Assembly: GCA_017506865.1 (NCBI GenBank)
Contig: JAFCMP010000224.1
Location: 992,001-1,056,000, forward strand
Reading direction: 5' to 3'
DNA length: 64,000 bases
Origin: Tribonema minus
Taxonomy: Eukaryota > Sar > Xanthophyceae > Tribonematales > Tribonemataceae
Of the stretch, positions 12,461 to 22,918 are shown piece after piece. Each line of letters starts with the position of its first letter. The first letter of the stretch is position 1. A model generated the notes under the pieces. That model was given only the letters and a program-made list of their open reading frames with translations, searched no databases and had not been told where the DNA came from. A program made the position numbers and the translations under genes.

Positions 12461-13353
12461 TCAGCGTTCTGTTGCACTGCTTCTAGTAGCACATTTGCGG
12501 TTGGTTGCCTCCACTCCAGGCCCTGAAATGTGGTCGTAGTCAACATCACCCCCTTTGTCAAGTACGCCATCTGCATCTGCTGCGGAAATTGTAGCCATAG
12601 CTTCCATGAGCGAGCTCTGCCCCATGGCGGTCACAGCGCCCATCCATTCATTGCAACTGTAGGGGTGGCCAAAGTCACTTCTGACCACACGGCCCCTAAA
12701 TACACTTATCGTTGGGAGCCTCTCTCGCCCCACAGGCGTAGTTGCCGCCACTTCAACGCCTAGCGCTTCCCTGGTTACAGCGTCGCTCGCGAACGTGACA
12801 CCGGCTGGTGGTGCGTCACCAACCTCTGTTGATGGGTGCCATTGCTCATCAGCATCTTCAACTTGAGCAAGCTTCCTCTTGCACAGCTGTGCAGTCTGCC
12901 CTAACCTCAACAGCGCGTTGCAGTTACCATTCTCTGTCCTGGCCTGTGCTGGATGCCCACCTCTTGACTTGTTGTTAACCTCATTGTTGCTCGTGAGCAG
13001 CCACTTCAGCGCCTTGGCATCAGTGACCGCCGATATTGGTATGCCCCACACAAATGGGCTGAACAAATTCAGGGCGTGCACTAGCGCCATGCACTCCAGC
13101 TCAGCCGCCGCCAGCATTGCCTCAACCGCAGAATTCACGTGGCTGTAATACCCGATGACCACCTCCCTTAGCCTTTGGCCCTCATGCAGGGCTTTAGTCA
13201 CAGCGACCGCTGGCTTGCTCTCCCTCCTGTCTTCTGCGGCGTCGTCCTACTCAGCGCCTTCTTCTTCTGGCACAAACTGAGTCAGAACCCCTGCTATTGC
13301 CGTCTTTGACGCGTCGGTCTGCAGGTAGAATGGGTAGTCGTAGTTGGGGTGAG
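12461..13353 (-). pseudogene. Gypsy element: RNase H region
   Basis: Follows the reverse transcriptase. The segment with VIGYYSHVNSAVEAMLAAAELECMAL in pieces and AVTDAKALKWLL corresponds to the RNase H fold of Gypsy polyproteins (E-L-E-x-x-A helix and T-D-x-x-x-L strand). It degrades RNA in RNA-DNA hybrids during replication. Broken fossil. Confidence 0.75.
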
Positions 13354-14652
13354 CTATAGGGTTGGCCGCCTTGCCAGCTCCTGCTTGAGTCTGTCCAATG
13401 CTTGTTGCCGCGACTCGTTCCACTCGAGGGGCACGTCCCTTCTCAGCAGTTCAGCTATCGGCGCCAGCATCCCTGCAAAGTACCCGACGTACCGCTTGTA
13501 GTAATTAAAGAGCCCGCACTGTGACTCAACCAGCTTACGGTCCACGCTCCCCTCTCCATCAAGAGGTGGGCCCAGGTCCAACATTGCTTGCACCAGATCT
13601 GTAGCTGGTCTTATGCCGCGCACCCCAACCAGATGCCCAAGGAACTTCAACTCCTCCTTGAAACAAGTGTGTCTTCTCGAGGGAGCAGCTGAGCCCTGCC
13701 TTGATGAGCTTGAGAATACATTTTCAAGATGGGTGATGTGCTCCGCCATATCCTTGCTGTATACAAGTATGTCATCGATGTACATCATTGCATGCACATT
13801 CAGTGCCTCTGCCAGCGTCACATGCATCACTCTCGTGAACGTTGCCGGCAGGTTCACCAGCCCAAACGGCGCCACTTTGAACTCTCACAGCACCCCCGTT
13901 GGCACGCAAAAAGCCGTCTTGGGCGCTGATTCCGCCTCCATTGGCACCTGATAGTACCCTCTTGCAAGGTCCAATGATGACAGCACCTTGGCTTTGCCTA
14001 GTCATCTGAGCATGTCGTCAATGTTGCCTATGCCGTGTGAATCCTTAACTGTCACCTTGTTGAGCTTGCGGTAGTCGATGCAGAACCTCATCTTCCCCTT
14101 CTGCACCACCAGCACCGCGTTGCACGCCCATGGCGACGTGGACGGTCCTATCTGCGCCTTGCCGTGCAAGTCACGCACATGCTTCCTGATGAACTCTGCC
14201 TCCTTCTGTGACCAGCGGCGAGCCTTGTCCGCTTTGGGCAGCGCCGCTCCCGTGTTCATGGCAACTGCAGGTGAGTGTGTGACTGGAGGGTTCGTTGGGT
14301 CAGTTGCAAACACAGCCTTGCAGCGTCGCAGCATGTCCCTTGCTGCCTGCACATAGGCGTGGCCAGTGCTTGGATCTTTGCGCCGCAGTGCTTCAAGATA
14401 TGGCATGTCTGTCCTGGCTGGCTGCTGAGCCGTGCTGTCAGTGCCCTTTTGTGCTCTTGGTGGTTCTTGTCGTAGCAGCGGTTCCACCTCCTCATCTGCC
14501 ACAACATCACGGCCTTCAATGATCTTCGTCTGAATCATGGGGTCCAATTTCTCTATCTTCTTCCGAAGTTCCGGTGACATGTGTTCCAGCGGCTTCAACT
14601 TGATGTTGAGGTCTAACTTTATGGGGGCCACTAGCACCGCCTCCCTCCCCAC
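13354..14652 (-). pseudogene. Gypsy element: reverse transcriptase
   Basis: Motifs in family order: PSTSPWACNAVLVVQKGKMR, FCIDYRKLNKVTVKD, MAPFGLVNLPATF, and the catalytic box MMYIDDILVYS, then the thumb/connection with FLGHLVGVRGIRP and LFNYYKRYVGYFAG. This is a classical Ty3/Gypsy arrangement. Frame is lost in places; fossil. Confidence 0.9.
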
Positions 14653-15104
14653 CTTGCATCACGACCTCGCTGTCGTCCTGTGATGACATATCTGGCTGCT
14701 CGCTGCCGTACTTGGCGCACAACTCCAGCGCTTCCACTATCGAGCTCACTGGTTCTGACACGATCGCGTCAAGCATTAGCGGCACAATCTCTCCCAGCGA
14801 GCTGCCCTCCTTCAGCGTCACTGGTATGCTATTCATATTTGTCACCCTGGCTAACACAGGTGCACCGGCGCGCACAGTCAGTAGCGTGCCTGCCACGCCC
14901 ACTCCGTAACTGCTGGCTGAGAAATTCACTCCTTTGTCTGGGACCAGTTCGGCTTCATGTGCGCCCTCAGCCGTGAACGCTGGCTGGCTCAGCCACACCT
15001 TCCACATTCATGGTGACGCCCGCTGGTATCGTCACGTCCTGTGGCACACACATCCTTCTTGTGCGCTGCACATCAGCGTCTTCTGGTGCAACACAATATT
15101 ACCT
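14516..15104 (-). pseudogene. Gypsy element: protease/linker region
   Basis: Reads VTIPAGVTMNVEG, then GVNFSASSYGVGVAG, LLTVRAGAPVLARVTN and PVTLKEGSSLGEIVPL. This matches the beta-rich linker between protease and reverse transcriptase in Gypsy elements. The protease core itself is not clearly visible. The inserted LTR element abuts this region at 15105. Confidence 0.6.
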
Positions 15105-15655
15105 TGGAAATACGCACAGGCGGTGCAGAGAGGAGACAAAGGTAAGCCGCCGCAGGCAGCCCGTAGGCGCCAGCGTAGGCGCCGCGGCAGACCAGAACAA
15201 CGAACAGTAGTATTTACTAGGAGAATCCAGAGAAATGTAACTGTTATGTAACGACCATTCTCATCATGTTGTCGCAAGTACGTCATCACGTGACATGCAA
15301 CTGATCAGTGCTGACACTGAATCATACACTAGAATTTGAGTGAGGTCCATATTCCAACACCCTCCCCCAATCCAAGCTCCATGATCATCAGTGATTGAGC
15401 TATGACTGAAAAGACAACTCATAGAGAGCTTGGTGTGTTACTCTGCGCACAGAGCAATCTACAACACCCTTGGGACATACACCAGTCCAAACATCTGCTC
15501 TTGTCATCATTGCGGACTGCCGCATTGATAGCATGTACGACTATCACAATGGGAGCCCTCATTACACCAATTGCTCTGACTGTCACCATCGTGAAGGCTT
15601 GGCCATGAATTGTGTAGTAAGCATACGCCGCCGCACAGTATGATACGCTGTACCA

Positions 15656-16681
15656 TTACGCAAATGCTGCGCGTCTCCACGTGCACACTGCTTGTGCAAT
15701 GTCTGCGTCACTCTGTCCCTTGGTCCTGCACGCCTCGTGCTGCGGCTGGGACGACCGCGCGCGCACGCCACGGTCCCTGTCCAAAGCTGCAATGCCGCCT
15801 GTGGCATTCCGATGCTTGGAGATGTGTGGGCGGGCGCCCGCCATAGCCGCACGTGCCGTGTGCTGCTCCTCGCCAGTGCTGTCCGCACTGCTGTTTGGAG
15901 ACCTCGTCGTCCAGGGGATCCCCCCCCCCCACTGATGATGCCTCGCCAGCTGCGCCATCGTCAGCAGTTTCGCCACCACCAGCAGCAGTGGGTCCTCCTG
16001 CTGAACTTCTCCGCCAGGCAAACGTGAAAGAATGCCTCGTACGCTGGTGATCATGCTGATCGCGCCAGCCGTATCCGTGTGACACGTCTTCAGCAGCTGC
16101 CTGTGCTGAGCCGATGGTATGCACGCTGGCATGCCGGGCTCAGACAACGTCGGAGGCTGCATGAAACTGCCAAGTAGGCACCAGCCGCTCGTGTCCTGAG
16201 CTCTGGTCCTATCAGTTGATGCTATTGCTGCAGCTGCGGCAACAAAAGCAGGTTGCTTCACAGCCGGTGGGGCCACCCCTGATGGCATGCCAACCTTGGC
16301 AAAGAACCTTTCAACAAAGAAGCTATGCACAGGACGGGCCTGCTTCGCTTTTCCGACCCTCTCTTGCCGCCAGCTGTCGTCATAAGACACTGTGGCAAGA
16401 CCTGGAATCGGCCCATGGGTTCCCCTGGAACCGCAAGCTGCTTCGTAGTTCGCGAACGTAGAACCTGTCGTGCTCGCCGAACTCTTGAAGGTGGGCACAT
16501 CGCCCGCAAACGCCACCACCCTTTCTGCACTCGCGCCTTGAGCCGAGCCAGTTGTTTGGTGTGGGTTTATCCGCAGTGCTGCTACAGCCGCTGATCCTGC
16601 ACCTGAAGCGAACACTGATGTTGTTGTGGTCTTGCTACCCTTCGCAGCTAACCTTAGAAGCTCCCGAAGCCGAAGGCTCAT
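15656..16681 (-). CDS. 341-codon open frame inside the small LTR element
   Basis: Opens with MSLRLRELLRLAAKG within about ten bases of the 5' LTR and runs 341 codons to a stop. Composition is alanine-, serine- and threonine-rich, with segments such as RPVHSFFVERFFAKVG and ISMITSVRGILSRLPGG. I see no zinc knuckle, protease, polymerase or integrase motif. It could be a highly diverged gag or captured host coding sequence; nothing decides between them. The frame is open in this copy. Confidence 0.4.
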   Translation of the reverse strand: MSLRLRELLRLAAKGSKTTTTSVFASGAGSAAVAALRINPHQTTGSAQGASAERVVAFAGDVPTFKSSASTTGSTFANYEAACGSRGTHGPIPGLATVSYDDSWRQERVGKAKQARPVHSFFVERFFAKVGMPSGVAPPAVKQPAFVAAAAAIASTDRTRAQDTSGWCLLGSFMQPPTLSEPGMPACIPSAQHRQLLKTCHTDTAGAISMITSVRGILSRLPGGEVQQEDPLLLVVAKLLTMAQLARHHQWGGGIPWTTRSPNSSADSTGEEQHTARAAMAGARPHISKHRNATGGIAALDRDRGVRARSSQPQHEACRTKGQSDADIAQAVCTWRRAAFA

Positions 16682-16800
16682 AACCCTTGGAAATACGCAC
16701 AGGCCGTGCAGAGAGGAGACAAAGGTAAACCGCCGCAGGCAGCCCGTAGGCGCCAGCGTAGGCGCCGCGGCAGACCAGAACAACGAACAGTAGTATTTAC

Positions 16801-17338
16801 CAGGGGTCATCACGACTCCTCAATATCTGTACGACTCCGACTCCGCTCCTTGGAGCTGTGACTCATTTGCCTACGACTCCGACTCCGCTCCGGGGAGCTG
16901 GCACCCATCGCTGTACGACTCCGACTCCGACTCCAAGGAGCAAAGCAATGGCCCGAACGACTCCGACTCCGCTCCGGCCGGAGCGGAGTCGGAGCGGAGT
17001 CAGCGACGACTCCGGTGCGACTCTGACCCTGCCTTTTAGCAGCCATCTCCTCCTCAAACTAGGTATTGCCTGTCTCGGGGTCACTTGAGTCACAGCCCAG
17101 CACTGCGTTGTACCCGCATGCACCGAAATATGCTGCATGCGTGCTCAACAAAAGGAGTCAGGGGCCCTTCGCTCCGGAGCAACCGACTCCGGCCGGAGCA
17201 ACTTGCTCGGCGAACGACTCTGACTCCGACTCCGCGGAGCAATGAGATATGCCGAACGAGTCCGACTCCGCTCCGGCCGGAGCGGAGTCGGAGCGGAGTC
17301 GTTGGCCGACGTCGGGGGTGGAGTCGTGATAACCCCTG
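16801..17338. mobile_element. hAT-type MITE with 8-bp target duplication
   Basis: A 538-bp insertion with terminal inverted repeats CAGGGGTCATCACGACTCC and GGAGTCGTGATAACCCCTG (one mismatch), flanked by GTATTTAC at 16793-16800 and 17339-17346. The other LTR copy (15209-15216) shows the empty site with a single GTATTTAC. An 8-bp duplication and CAGGG-type ends fit hAT. The interior is mostly GACTCC/GGAGTC words on both strands, including perfect palindromes at 16961-16994 and near 17265-17296. It has no transposase. Confidence 0.92.
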
Positions 17339-17507
17339 GTATTTACTAGGAGAATCCAGAGAAATGTAACCGTTATGTAACGACCATTCTCACCATGTAG
17401 TCTCAAGTACGTCATCACGTGACATGCAACTGATCAGTGCTGACACTGAATCATACACTAGAATATGAGTGAGGTCCATATTCCAACACCATCATTGTCA
17501 GCAGCGC

Positions 17508-18267
17508 TCAATACACCTTGCAATGATTAGTGGACAGCACTCCTGGCTTTGTTGATTCTCTGGGTTGCATGTAGTACGTATCTTCTTTGCAGCCTAGCCT
17601 CTCCTTGACCGTGCTTGGCGGCTTCATGCGCTTCAGGCATTCATTGAGTATAGATCCCATCTTTTGGAGCGCCGTGCGCGCTCGCCCAGACGCGCGCACC
17701 ACTATCACGAGTGCCCTCGTGCGCGTACTGGCCGTTTCACATTGCTGAGCGTTGATGACTATGACATACGCATCATACCCCCTGGCGTGCAGCCTTGCCT
17801 CAGCCATTAGCCACGTATCTGACGTGAGCATTTGGGGCACATTCTCCAGGAGCGTCACCTTGAACTTCGCCAGCATTGTGCATTGTGAGATTGACCATGT
17901 GCAACGCCACTTGCGCTGCCTCGCGCGCTTCTCTGTTACCCGCTGGCGTGTAGTCTATGCAAGGTATGCCTGCCGTCACCAAGCCCGGCTTGACCTTACA
18001 CACCATTGCGGCTAGCTCTGAATCCTGTATATAGCCAGCGATGACTTTTGGCACTTCCTTGTGCAATAATGCATATGCCTTTGCGGTACGCACGTCGCAA
18101 TCAATGGCCAGAACTGTGTTCACATCCACCCCTGTGGCGCGTACCATCTTGACTGCTTCACGCATGCCACCGATGCCACAGCACAAGTCAACATGCGTAA
18201 TGGCAGGTGCAATAGAGGCAGACACAGAGCCGCCGTCTTGCTGAGTATACTCTCTATATAGCATCAT
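17508..18267 (-). pseudogene. Gypsy element: cytosine-5 DNA methyltransferase
   Basis: Minus-strand reading shows motif I HVDLCCGIGGMREAV (AdoMet binding), an acidic strand end VLAIDCD (motif II), motif IV with catalytic cysteine VTAGIPCIDYTPAGNREAR, motif VI LLENVPQM, and a motif VIII-like INAQQCETASTRTRALVIV. These enzymes transfer a methyl group to C5 of cytosine. It sits between gag and pol, so it would have been made with the element's polyprotein. The recognition domain and motifs IX-X are not visible before the inserted LTR element at 17488. The PC-x-D loop is closer to DNMT3-type PCND than to the usual PCQ. Fossil, broken. Confidence 0.85.
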
Positions 18268-18634
18268 GTATCATCATGTACCGCCGCCCTTGCAACGCTT
18301 GAGTGTTGGGCGCAGCTATGCTCTTGCTGTGCTGTGCGTGTACCGCGCTCTGTTCTGCGTATGCTTCTGTGCTCTAACTCTGCTGTACATGTGCCGCGCT
18401 CTGTACTGCGTGCGCTCCTCCCCCCTCGCTATTTACAGAGGCTTTATTCACCTGCGCAGCCTCGCTATGCACATGCACCCCCGTACTCACAGGCGTGTCT
18501 GTGCGCATCTCGTCAACTTCAACATGAACTTCACAATGCTCCATGCAGGACTCTGTCTGAAACGCCCCCGCACCATCTGGCTGTGTCTCATGCCGATGGT
18601 GGGCAGCGGTCCAACCACCGCTACCCAGCCACCC

Positions 18635-20616
18635 CTAGTGGCTCGCACCACCGCCACAGCCTCGCTTGTCGTCGCTGTCTCCTCTCGCTTGCTCGCCGCC
18701 GTGCCTCCTCAACAGCCTTTCAAATTGCTCATTGCTGAGCATCACCGGCGTCTGAGTTGCCTGCTGCGACGGCGCTGTCGCACCGGTACCAGCTCCGTAG
18801 ATTGTCCGCGCGTCACTGCGCACCGTGCTGTACGGCGCGCGCTCGCCTCCGCGCGGTGCGCCGAAGGGCGCGCGCGCATCTCCGCGCGTCGTGCCGTAAG
18901 GTGCACGCTCATCTCCGCGCATGGCGCCGCTGCCCGTCCTGCCGCTGTAGCGCTCATCCCTGCGCACCGCATCGCCGCCCATTCTGCTGTAGTACGGGAC
19001 TGCGTCTGAGCGCTGTCGCGCCCCACCCCTCCCGTAGTCCTGCGTGCCCGCCTCGTCCGCGCAGCGCTTGAGCGTAAGGTCGGGGCGTGTTCTGAGCAGG
19101 GGGCCTTGCATGAGTTCCTGCTCCGTGCTATGCCCCTTGAAGTCCCCGTCGCTTGGCCTCTCCCAACAGAATCGGCAGACGCCCTGTCGCTGCGCTTCTG
19201 CATACCGCGCGTCCTGCACTTGAGGGTCGTTCTTGAGGCGCTCCACGTCTGCCACCGTCATGCGCCCGTAGCGGATCCCTCCCTGAGTGCGCGGGGCAGG
19301 GGCAACCGCAGCAACAGCACAGTCATCATCACTCATGTCGCTGTCGTCGTCAATGCGACTGCGCTTGGCCGTGCGCGTGGCCGCTACGCTCTTGACCTTC
19401 TTGCCCGTGCCTGTGAACAGATTCTTGTTGTTTACGGTCCACATGCGCTGCAGCTTCTCAACAAGCAGCTCTGCAGCCTGAGGCAGGCCAATAGGGTTAG
19501 TCTCCTGCCTGTACACTTCCTTTGCCTCCTCTGGATACGCCTTGTGCAGCAGCGACTTAGCTAGCGCGTCATTGGTGTCACCTTCTGTTCTCATGAGCAA
19601 CTGCACTTGACGGTCGCGAAACGCCCTTGGCTATTTGCCCTTCTTTGCTTCAAGAGTAACCATCTCTTGCGCGGCCTCATGCTTTGCATCAGCCTCTGCA
19701 TATCTCATAGAGTCGCTTGCTGCATTTGCGTGCATGTACCTTGGTCGAAGGGGCCTCACCCTTCTGTCAACAGAGGCAATGGTCAGCGATATGTACTTGT
19801 CCTGCTCCATGCTGTGCAGGTACCGCAGCCGCCTCTCCTCGTCTGTCATCCTTGGCCTTATTTCAGCAGTACGGTTCTAAAGCCTGATGCAGTGCTCAAC
19901 TTTGCCATGGCTGCAGTCAATCTTTGGCAGGTCAAGCTTCACTTTGTGCTCCTTGAAAACCTTAGCGCCTGCGCTCTCATCTGCGCTATCATCGCTCTGC
20001 ACACTTTGCACGCTAAACTGTCGCGGCTGTGACCTCACCTCGTCTGCGAGGCCCGCACTCTCAGCTCCGACGCGAGGCGCTACCGGCGCCGGCATCCGAC
20101 CCCCTGGCCTCCGCCACCGCACTTCCTCGCGGCTCTCGCTCCCGGAGGGCCTCCCTCGCCCGACCCGGGGGCGTCGCATGCTCCTGCGCATCGGCGGGTT
20201 TGCAGTGGCACGGGCCTCCCGCTCGTAGTACGCCACTGGCGCGCGCCTGTACCGTGCCTCTTGCTCCGCTCTCTTGTGCGCCCTCGCCAGACGCAGAGCT
20301 GCGTCTCTGTTGTCCGGCACCCCCGCGGCGGCTGGGAATGGCGTGCTCTTGATCGTCGCGTCGGCCTTGCGGACCTCTTTGTGCCTGCTCGTGCCGGGGG
20401 GCCACAGCGCTGTCGTCTGCATGTAGTCGCGGTGCTGTCCACTGCAGGGCCGTGCGGTCCGTCATTATGATACACAGGTGGGATGTCCTCCTCGTGAAGC
20501 GCAAACGCCTCCTCGCCACCGGCCACCTGTGGCATAAGGCTGTCTGCGTACTGTTCCCAAGCCTCCACGTAGGCGCCGCTGACTAGTGCTTCCTCCTGCG
20601 CGATCCGCATGGCCAT
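18635..20616 (-). pseudogene. Gypsy element: gag-like region
   Basis: Minus-strand open stretches between the 5' LTR and the methyltransferase. Features: an N-terminal arginine-rich region, KVKLDLPKIDCSHGKVEHC (gag capsids often begin with a KLPKFDG-like strand), a helical segment around MTDEERRLRYLHSMEQDKY, a CRFCWERPSDGDFKGH segment that may be a zinc-binding unit, and tandem RGDxRAPYG-like repeats near 18790-18960. The position and composition indicate gag. Confidence 0.6.
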
Positions 20617-21770
20617 GATGAGATCTTCCGCGCGGCGCTGCGCCTCCTCGTAGTCGTCGGCGGCGTCGCGCGGCCCATGGCCATCACTGCCTGCGCAGAC
20701 AGGCTTGTGAGCTCCTAGAGCCGCTTGCGCGCCAGTTGCTGAAAATCCTCTCGTTGAGCCCTCACCGCGAGCACGTTGTCCTGGATGAGACCCATGACGT
20801 GCCTCGCCTTCTCATACGCCGCGCGGCGGCGCTCGTGCATCCCTTGTGCCTTGGCTATGGCACTCGCTAACGTCAGTCCTGTGCCTCCGGGAGTTCCTCG
20901 GGCGCGGTCGGCTCTCCTTCACCGCCGCCCGTCCCGGCACGGGCGTCTCCTTGCCCGTATGATATCTGCAGCGCGGCTGGCGGGGGGTCGTCACACCCTC
21001 ACTGCCAGCGTTAAGCTCTTCGACGCTCCGCCGATCCGACATTCTGCGTGCACCGGGTCCAGCGAAACATGTCGCTGAGTATTCAACACGAGTCGCCTAC
21101 TCGTGCGGGTCAAGCGCAGGATTCCCGACCAGCTGACCTAACCGACTAGGCAACACCTCAATGCGAGTGGCCACTCGACTTCTCAGATGAATGCACACGC
21201 CCTGCCTCACGTGTGCACGCGTCGATTGTTGTGCGTCAAGGGCGTCCCCGAGAGCACAAGATCACACCGGCGTCACGAGTGCAGAGCAGTTCGGTTATCG
21301 CGCCTTGGAGAGCCGGCACACTAAGTCTGCACAACATGTAGCCTTCACTGTGTCTGCCGGCCCAAGAAGAGGGAATGCTCACTTCTCCCCCTGAGGGAAT
21401 GTCCGCCCGTTTCCTGGATTGCCTGTGCCTTGAGGATGCAGCTCACCAATGCCTGCTATTCCACAAGTCATAGCCGGAAAACGACTTGTTCTTGCGCCAC
21501 TATGGCCTGGGAGGGCACCTCTCTGAGGACTTCTCTGTGTGGCTTTGCTCTCGGCCGTGTACTGTCGTTCGCCCTCTACTGGGGCCTTCCCTCGCGCTGT
21601 CTTGACTTTCCCTCTACTGGGGCTGTCTTGACATTGTTGCCCACTGTTGGGGGACTCGCTGGCGCTGCCTTGGCGCTGTTCTTGTGGCACACTGGACCCT
21701 CACGCCGAAATAGCGATACCGTACACGATCAAGTGCGTCGGAGCAATGCAAAAAGCCGAGATCGCCGAAG
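20617..21770 (-). other. Gypsy element 5' untranslated/leader region
   Basis: Lies between the 5' LTR and the gag-like region. No convincing TGG-type primer-binding site was seen directly after the LTR (CTTCGGCGATCTCGGC follows). Short open frames only. Confidence 0.45.
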
Positions 21771-21976
21771 TGACGAGGCTGGCGGTTGCAGGTGAACAGC
21801 AGAGCAGCAGGAAGGCCGACGCTGTTTGATCGATGGTGTTGGGGCCGCAGCAGCTGTGCTTGCTGGGTGGACAGAAGACTGAACCGTGTACTTAGAGTTG
21901 AAGTTGTGGCGGTGACTCTCTGGCTAGGTCTTGAACTATATGTGCGTATCTAGGGCTCGGCCCCCTAGCCACATCA
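21771..21976 (-). repeat. 5' LTR of the Gypsy element
   Basis: Partner of 9165-9371, followed at 21977 by the second copy of the CGAG duplication. Confidence 0.9.
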
Positions 21977-21980
21977 CGAG

Positions 21981-22588
21981 CAGGCGTCATCGCTGCTCCC
22001 CGCTGAACCTCTGAAGACACCTGAGGAGCTCGCAGTGTGTGAAATCCACTGGCAGTTTAGGCGCGCACAAGTGCTTAAGCAGCATGCACGCGACAGAGCA
22101 ACACAGAAGCTATAAGATAAACATAAGGACAGCTGGAAGCGGCACAGCGAGTCGACAGTGGTGCCCTCCGCGGACGCCACGTCATGCAGTGTCAATGACA
22201 AACGACTTGACGACATGTGTCGCAGCAGCGCCCGTCAACATATACACTTTTCCCCAAGAGCCGCACCCTCTGCACGTTGAGGATGTTGACGTACAATACA
22301 ATCCTGCCTTCAAGTTGCCAAACATGGCGGAATGGTGTGCAGATGAAAAACGCACTGCAAAGCGCATGGCAGTTGCTGCCAATGAGGGGGGGAGCAAGAA
22401 GGCACGGAAGGAGCATGTAGTGGCAGCAGACACTGCTGCTGGCGCCGATCACGCAGGTGCCTCGGAGGACTTCGGCCAGTTCGCCGCCCTGCAACAGCCC
22501 ACGCTGTCTGCACATCCTGAAATATTTGAGCCCATGGGTATGACGTGTGTGAACAGCAAGCAGTGCAGCAAGTGTCAGATTGTGAAAC
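21981..22588 (+). pseudogene. Host repeat-unit protein, unit 2, with half a zinc ribbon
   Basis: Continues unit 1 in frame after the Gypsy element, then holds a second, diverged copy of the unit (WQFRRAQVLK, SESTVVPSADAT, PHPLHVEDV, KARKEHVVAAD). It ends CVNSKQCSKCQIVK, where the E0 LTR begins. The remaining half of the Cys4 ribbon follows E0 at 44783. A stop and frame change between about 22100 and 22200 imply an intron or decay. Confidence 0.45.
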
Positions 22589-22918
22589 TGTGGCCTTGGG
22601 CCCAAGAAGTGTGCTGTCAAGTCATGACAGCGATCCAAGCAAGCTCCGTGGCTGAACAAGCAAAAAGTATTTAATCCATAATGTTGGGTGTTCAGTGATT
22701 ATTAACCAGATGACATGCATGCAGCATTGCTCAGCGCGGCCCGCTGAGCATCCACTCCAGACCAGTCTCGACCTCAACTGGGAGTGTGTTGAACATTGCA
22801 CAACCTCAACTTCGCCACTTTCAAACTCTAGCTTCAAATTCAATTTGAAGGTTCAACTTTAATTGTTGCCACAGTGCTCAACGTGCGTTTTTGCACACTT
22901 CTGCCTACCGCTGCCACA
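22589..22918 (-). repeat. LTR type 1, 3' LTR of E0
   Basis: 330 bp, TG...CA, clearly related to 24777-25106, 29797-30126, 44462-44778 and the inverted 28001-28330. Confidence 0.85.

Larger units (their letters stand above)
15105..17488 (-). mobile_element. Small non-autonomous LTR element nested in the Gypsy element (fossil)
   Basis: Two 255-bp direct repeats (15105-15359; and 16688-17488, which is split by a 546-bp insertion) flank a 1.33-kb interior. On the minus strand the LTR begins TGTTGGAATATGGACC and is preceded by a polypurine tract (GGGGGAGGG) at 15360-15370, as in Copia-type elements. Just after the 5' LTR is GGTTATGAGCC, loosely like the common TGGTATCAGAGCC primer site. The two LTRs differ by about seven positions (about 97% identical), younger than the host Gypsy LTRs. 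No reverse transcriptase or integrase is present. No clear target duplication was found. Confidence 0.75.
9165..21976 (-). mobile_element. Ty3/Gypsy-type LTR retrotransposon carrying a DNA methyltransferase (fossil)
   Basis: A 12.8-kb element on the minus strand with 206-207-bp LTRs (TG...CA) and a 4-bp target duplication CGAG (9161-9164 and 21977-21980). A purine tract (AGAGGGG) lies just inside the 3' LTR. Order from its 5' end: gag-like, cytosine-5 methyltransferase, protease/linker, reverse transcriptase, RNase H, integrase, C-terminal region. The two LTRs differ at about nine positions plus one indel by eye (about 95% identical), so it is fairly young in sequence terms. Coding parts are broken by around half a dozen or more changes and by an inserted LTR element at 15105-17488. 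It is a fossil. Confidence 0.9.

Noticed and set aside
18266-19009. 247-codon plus-strand frame opposite the gag/methyltransferase region
   Set aside because: It overlaps a recognisable methyltransferase and gag-like reading on the other strand; it is a shadow.
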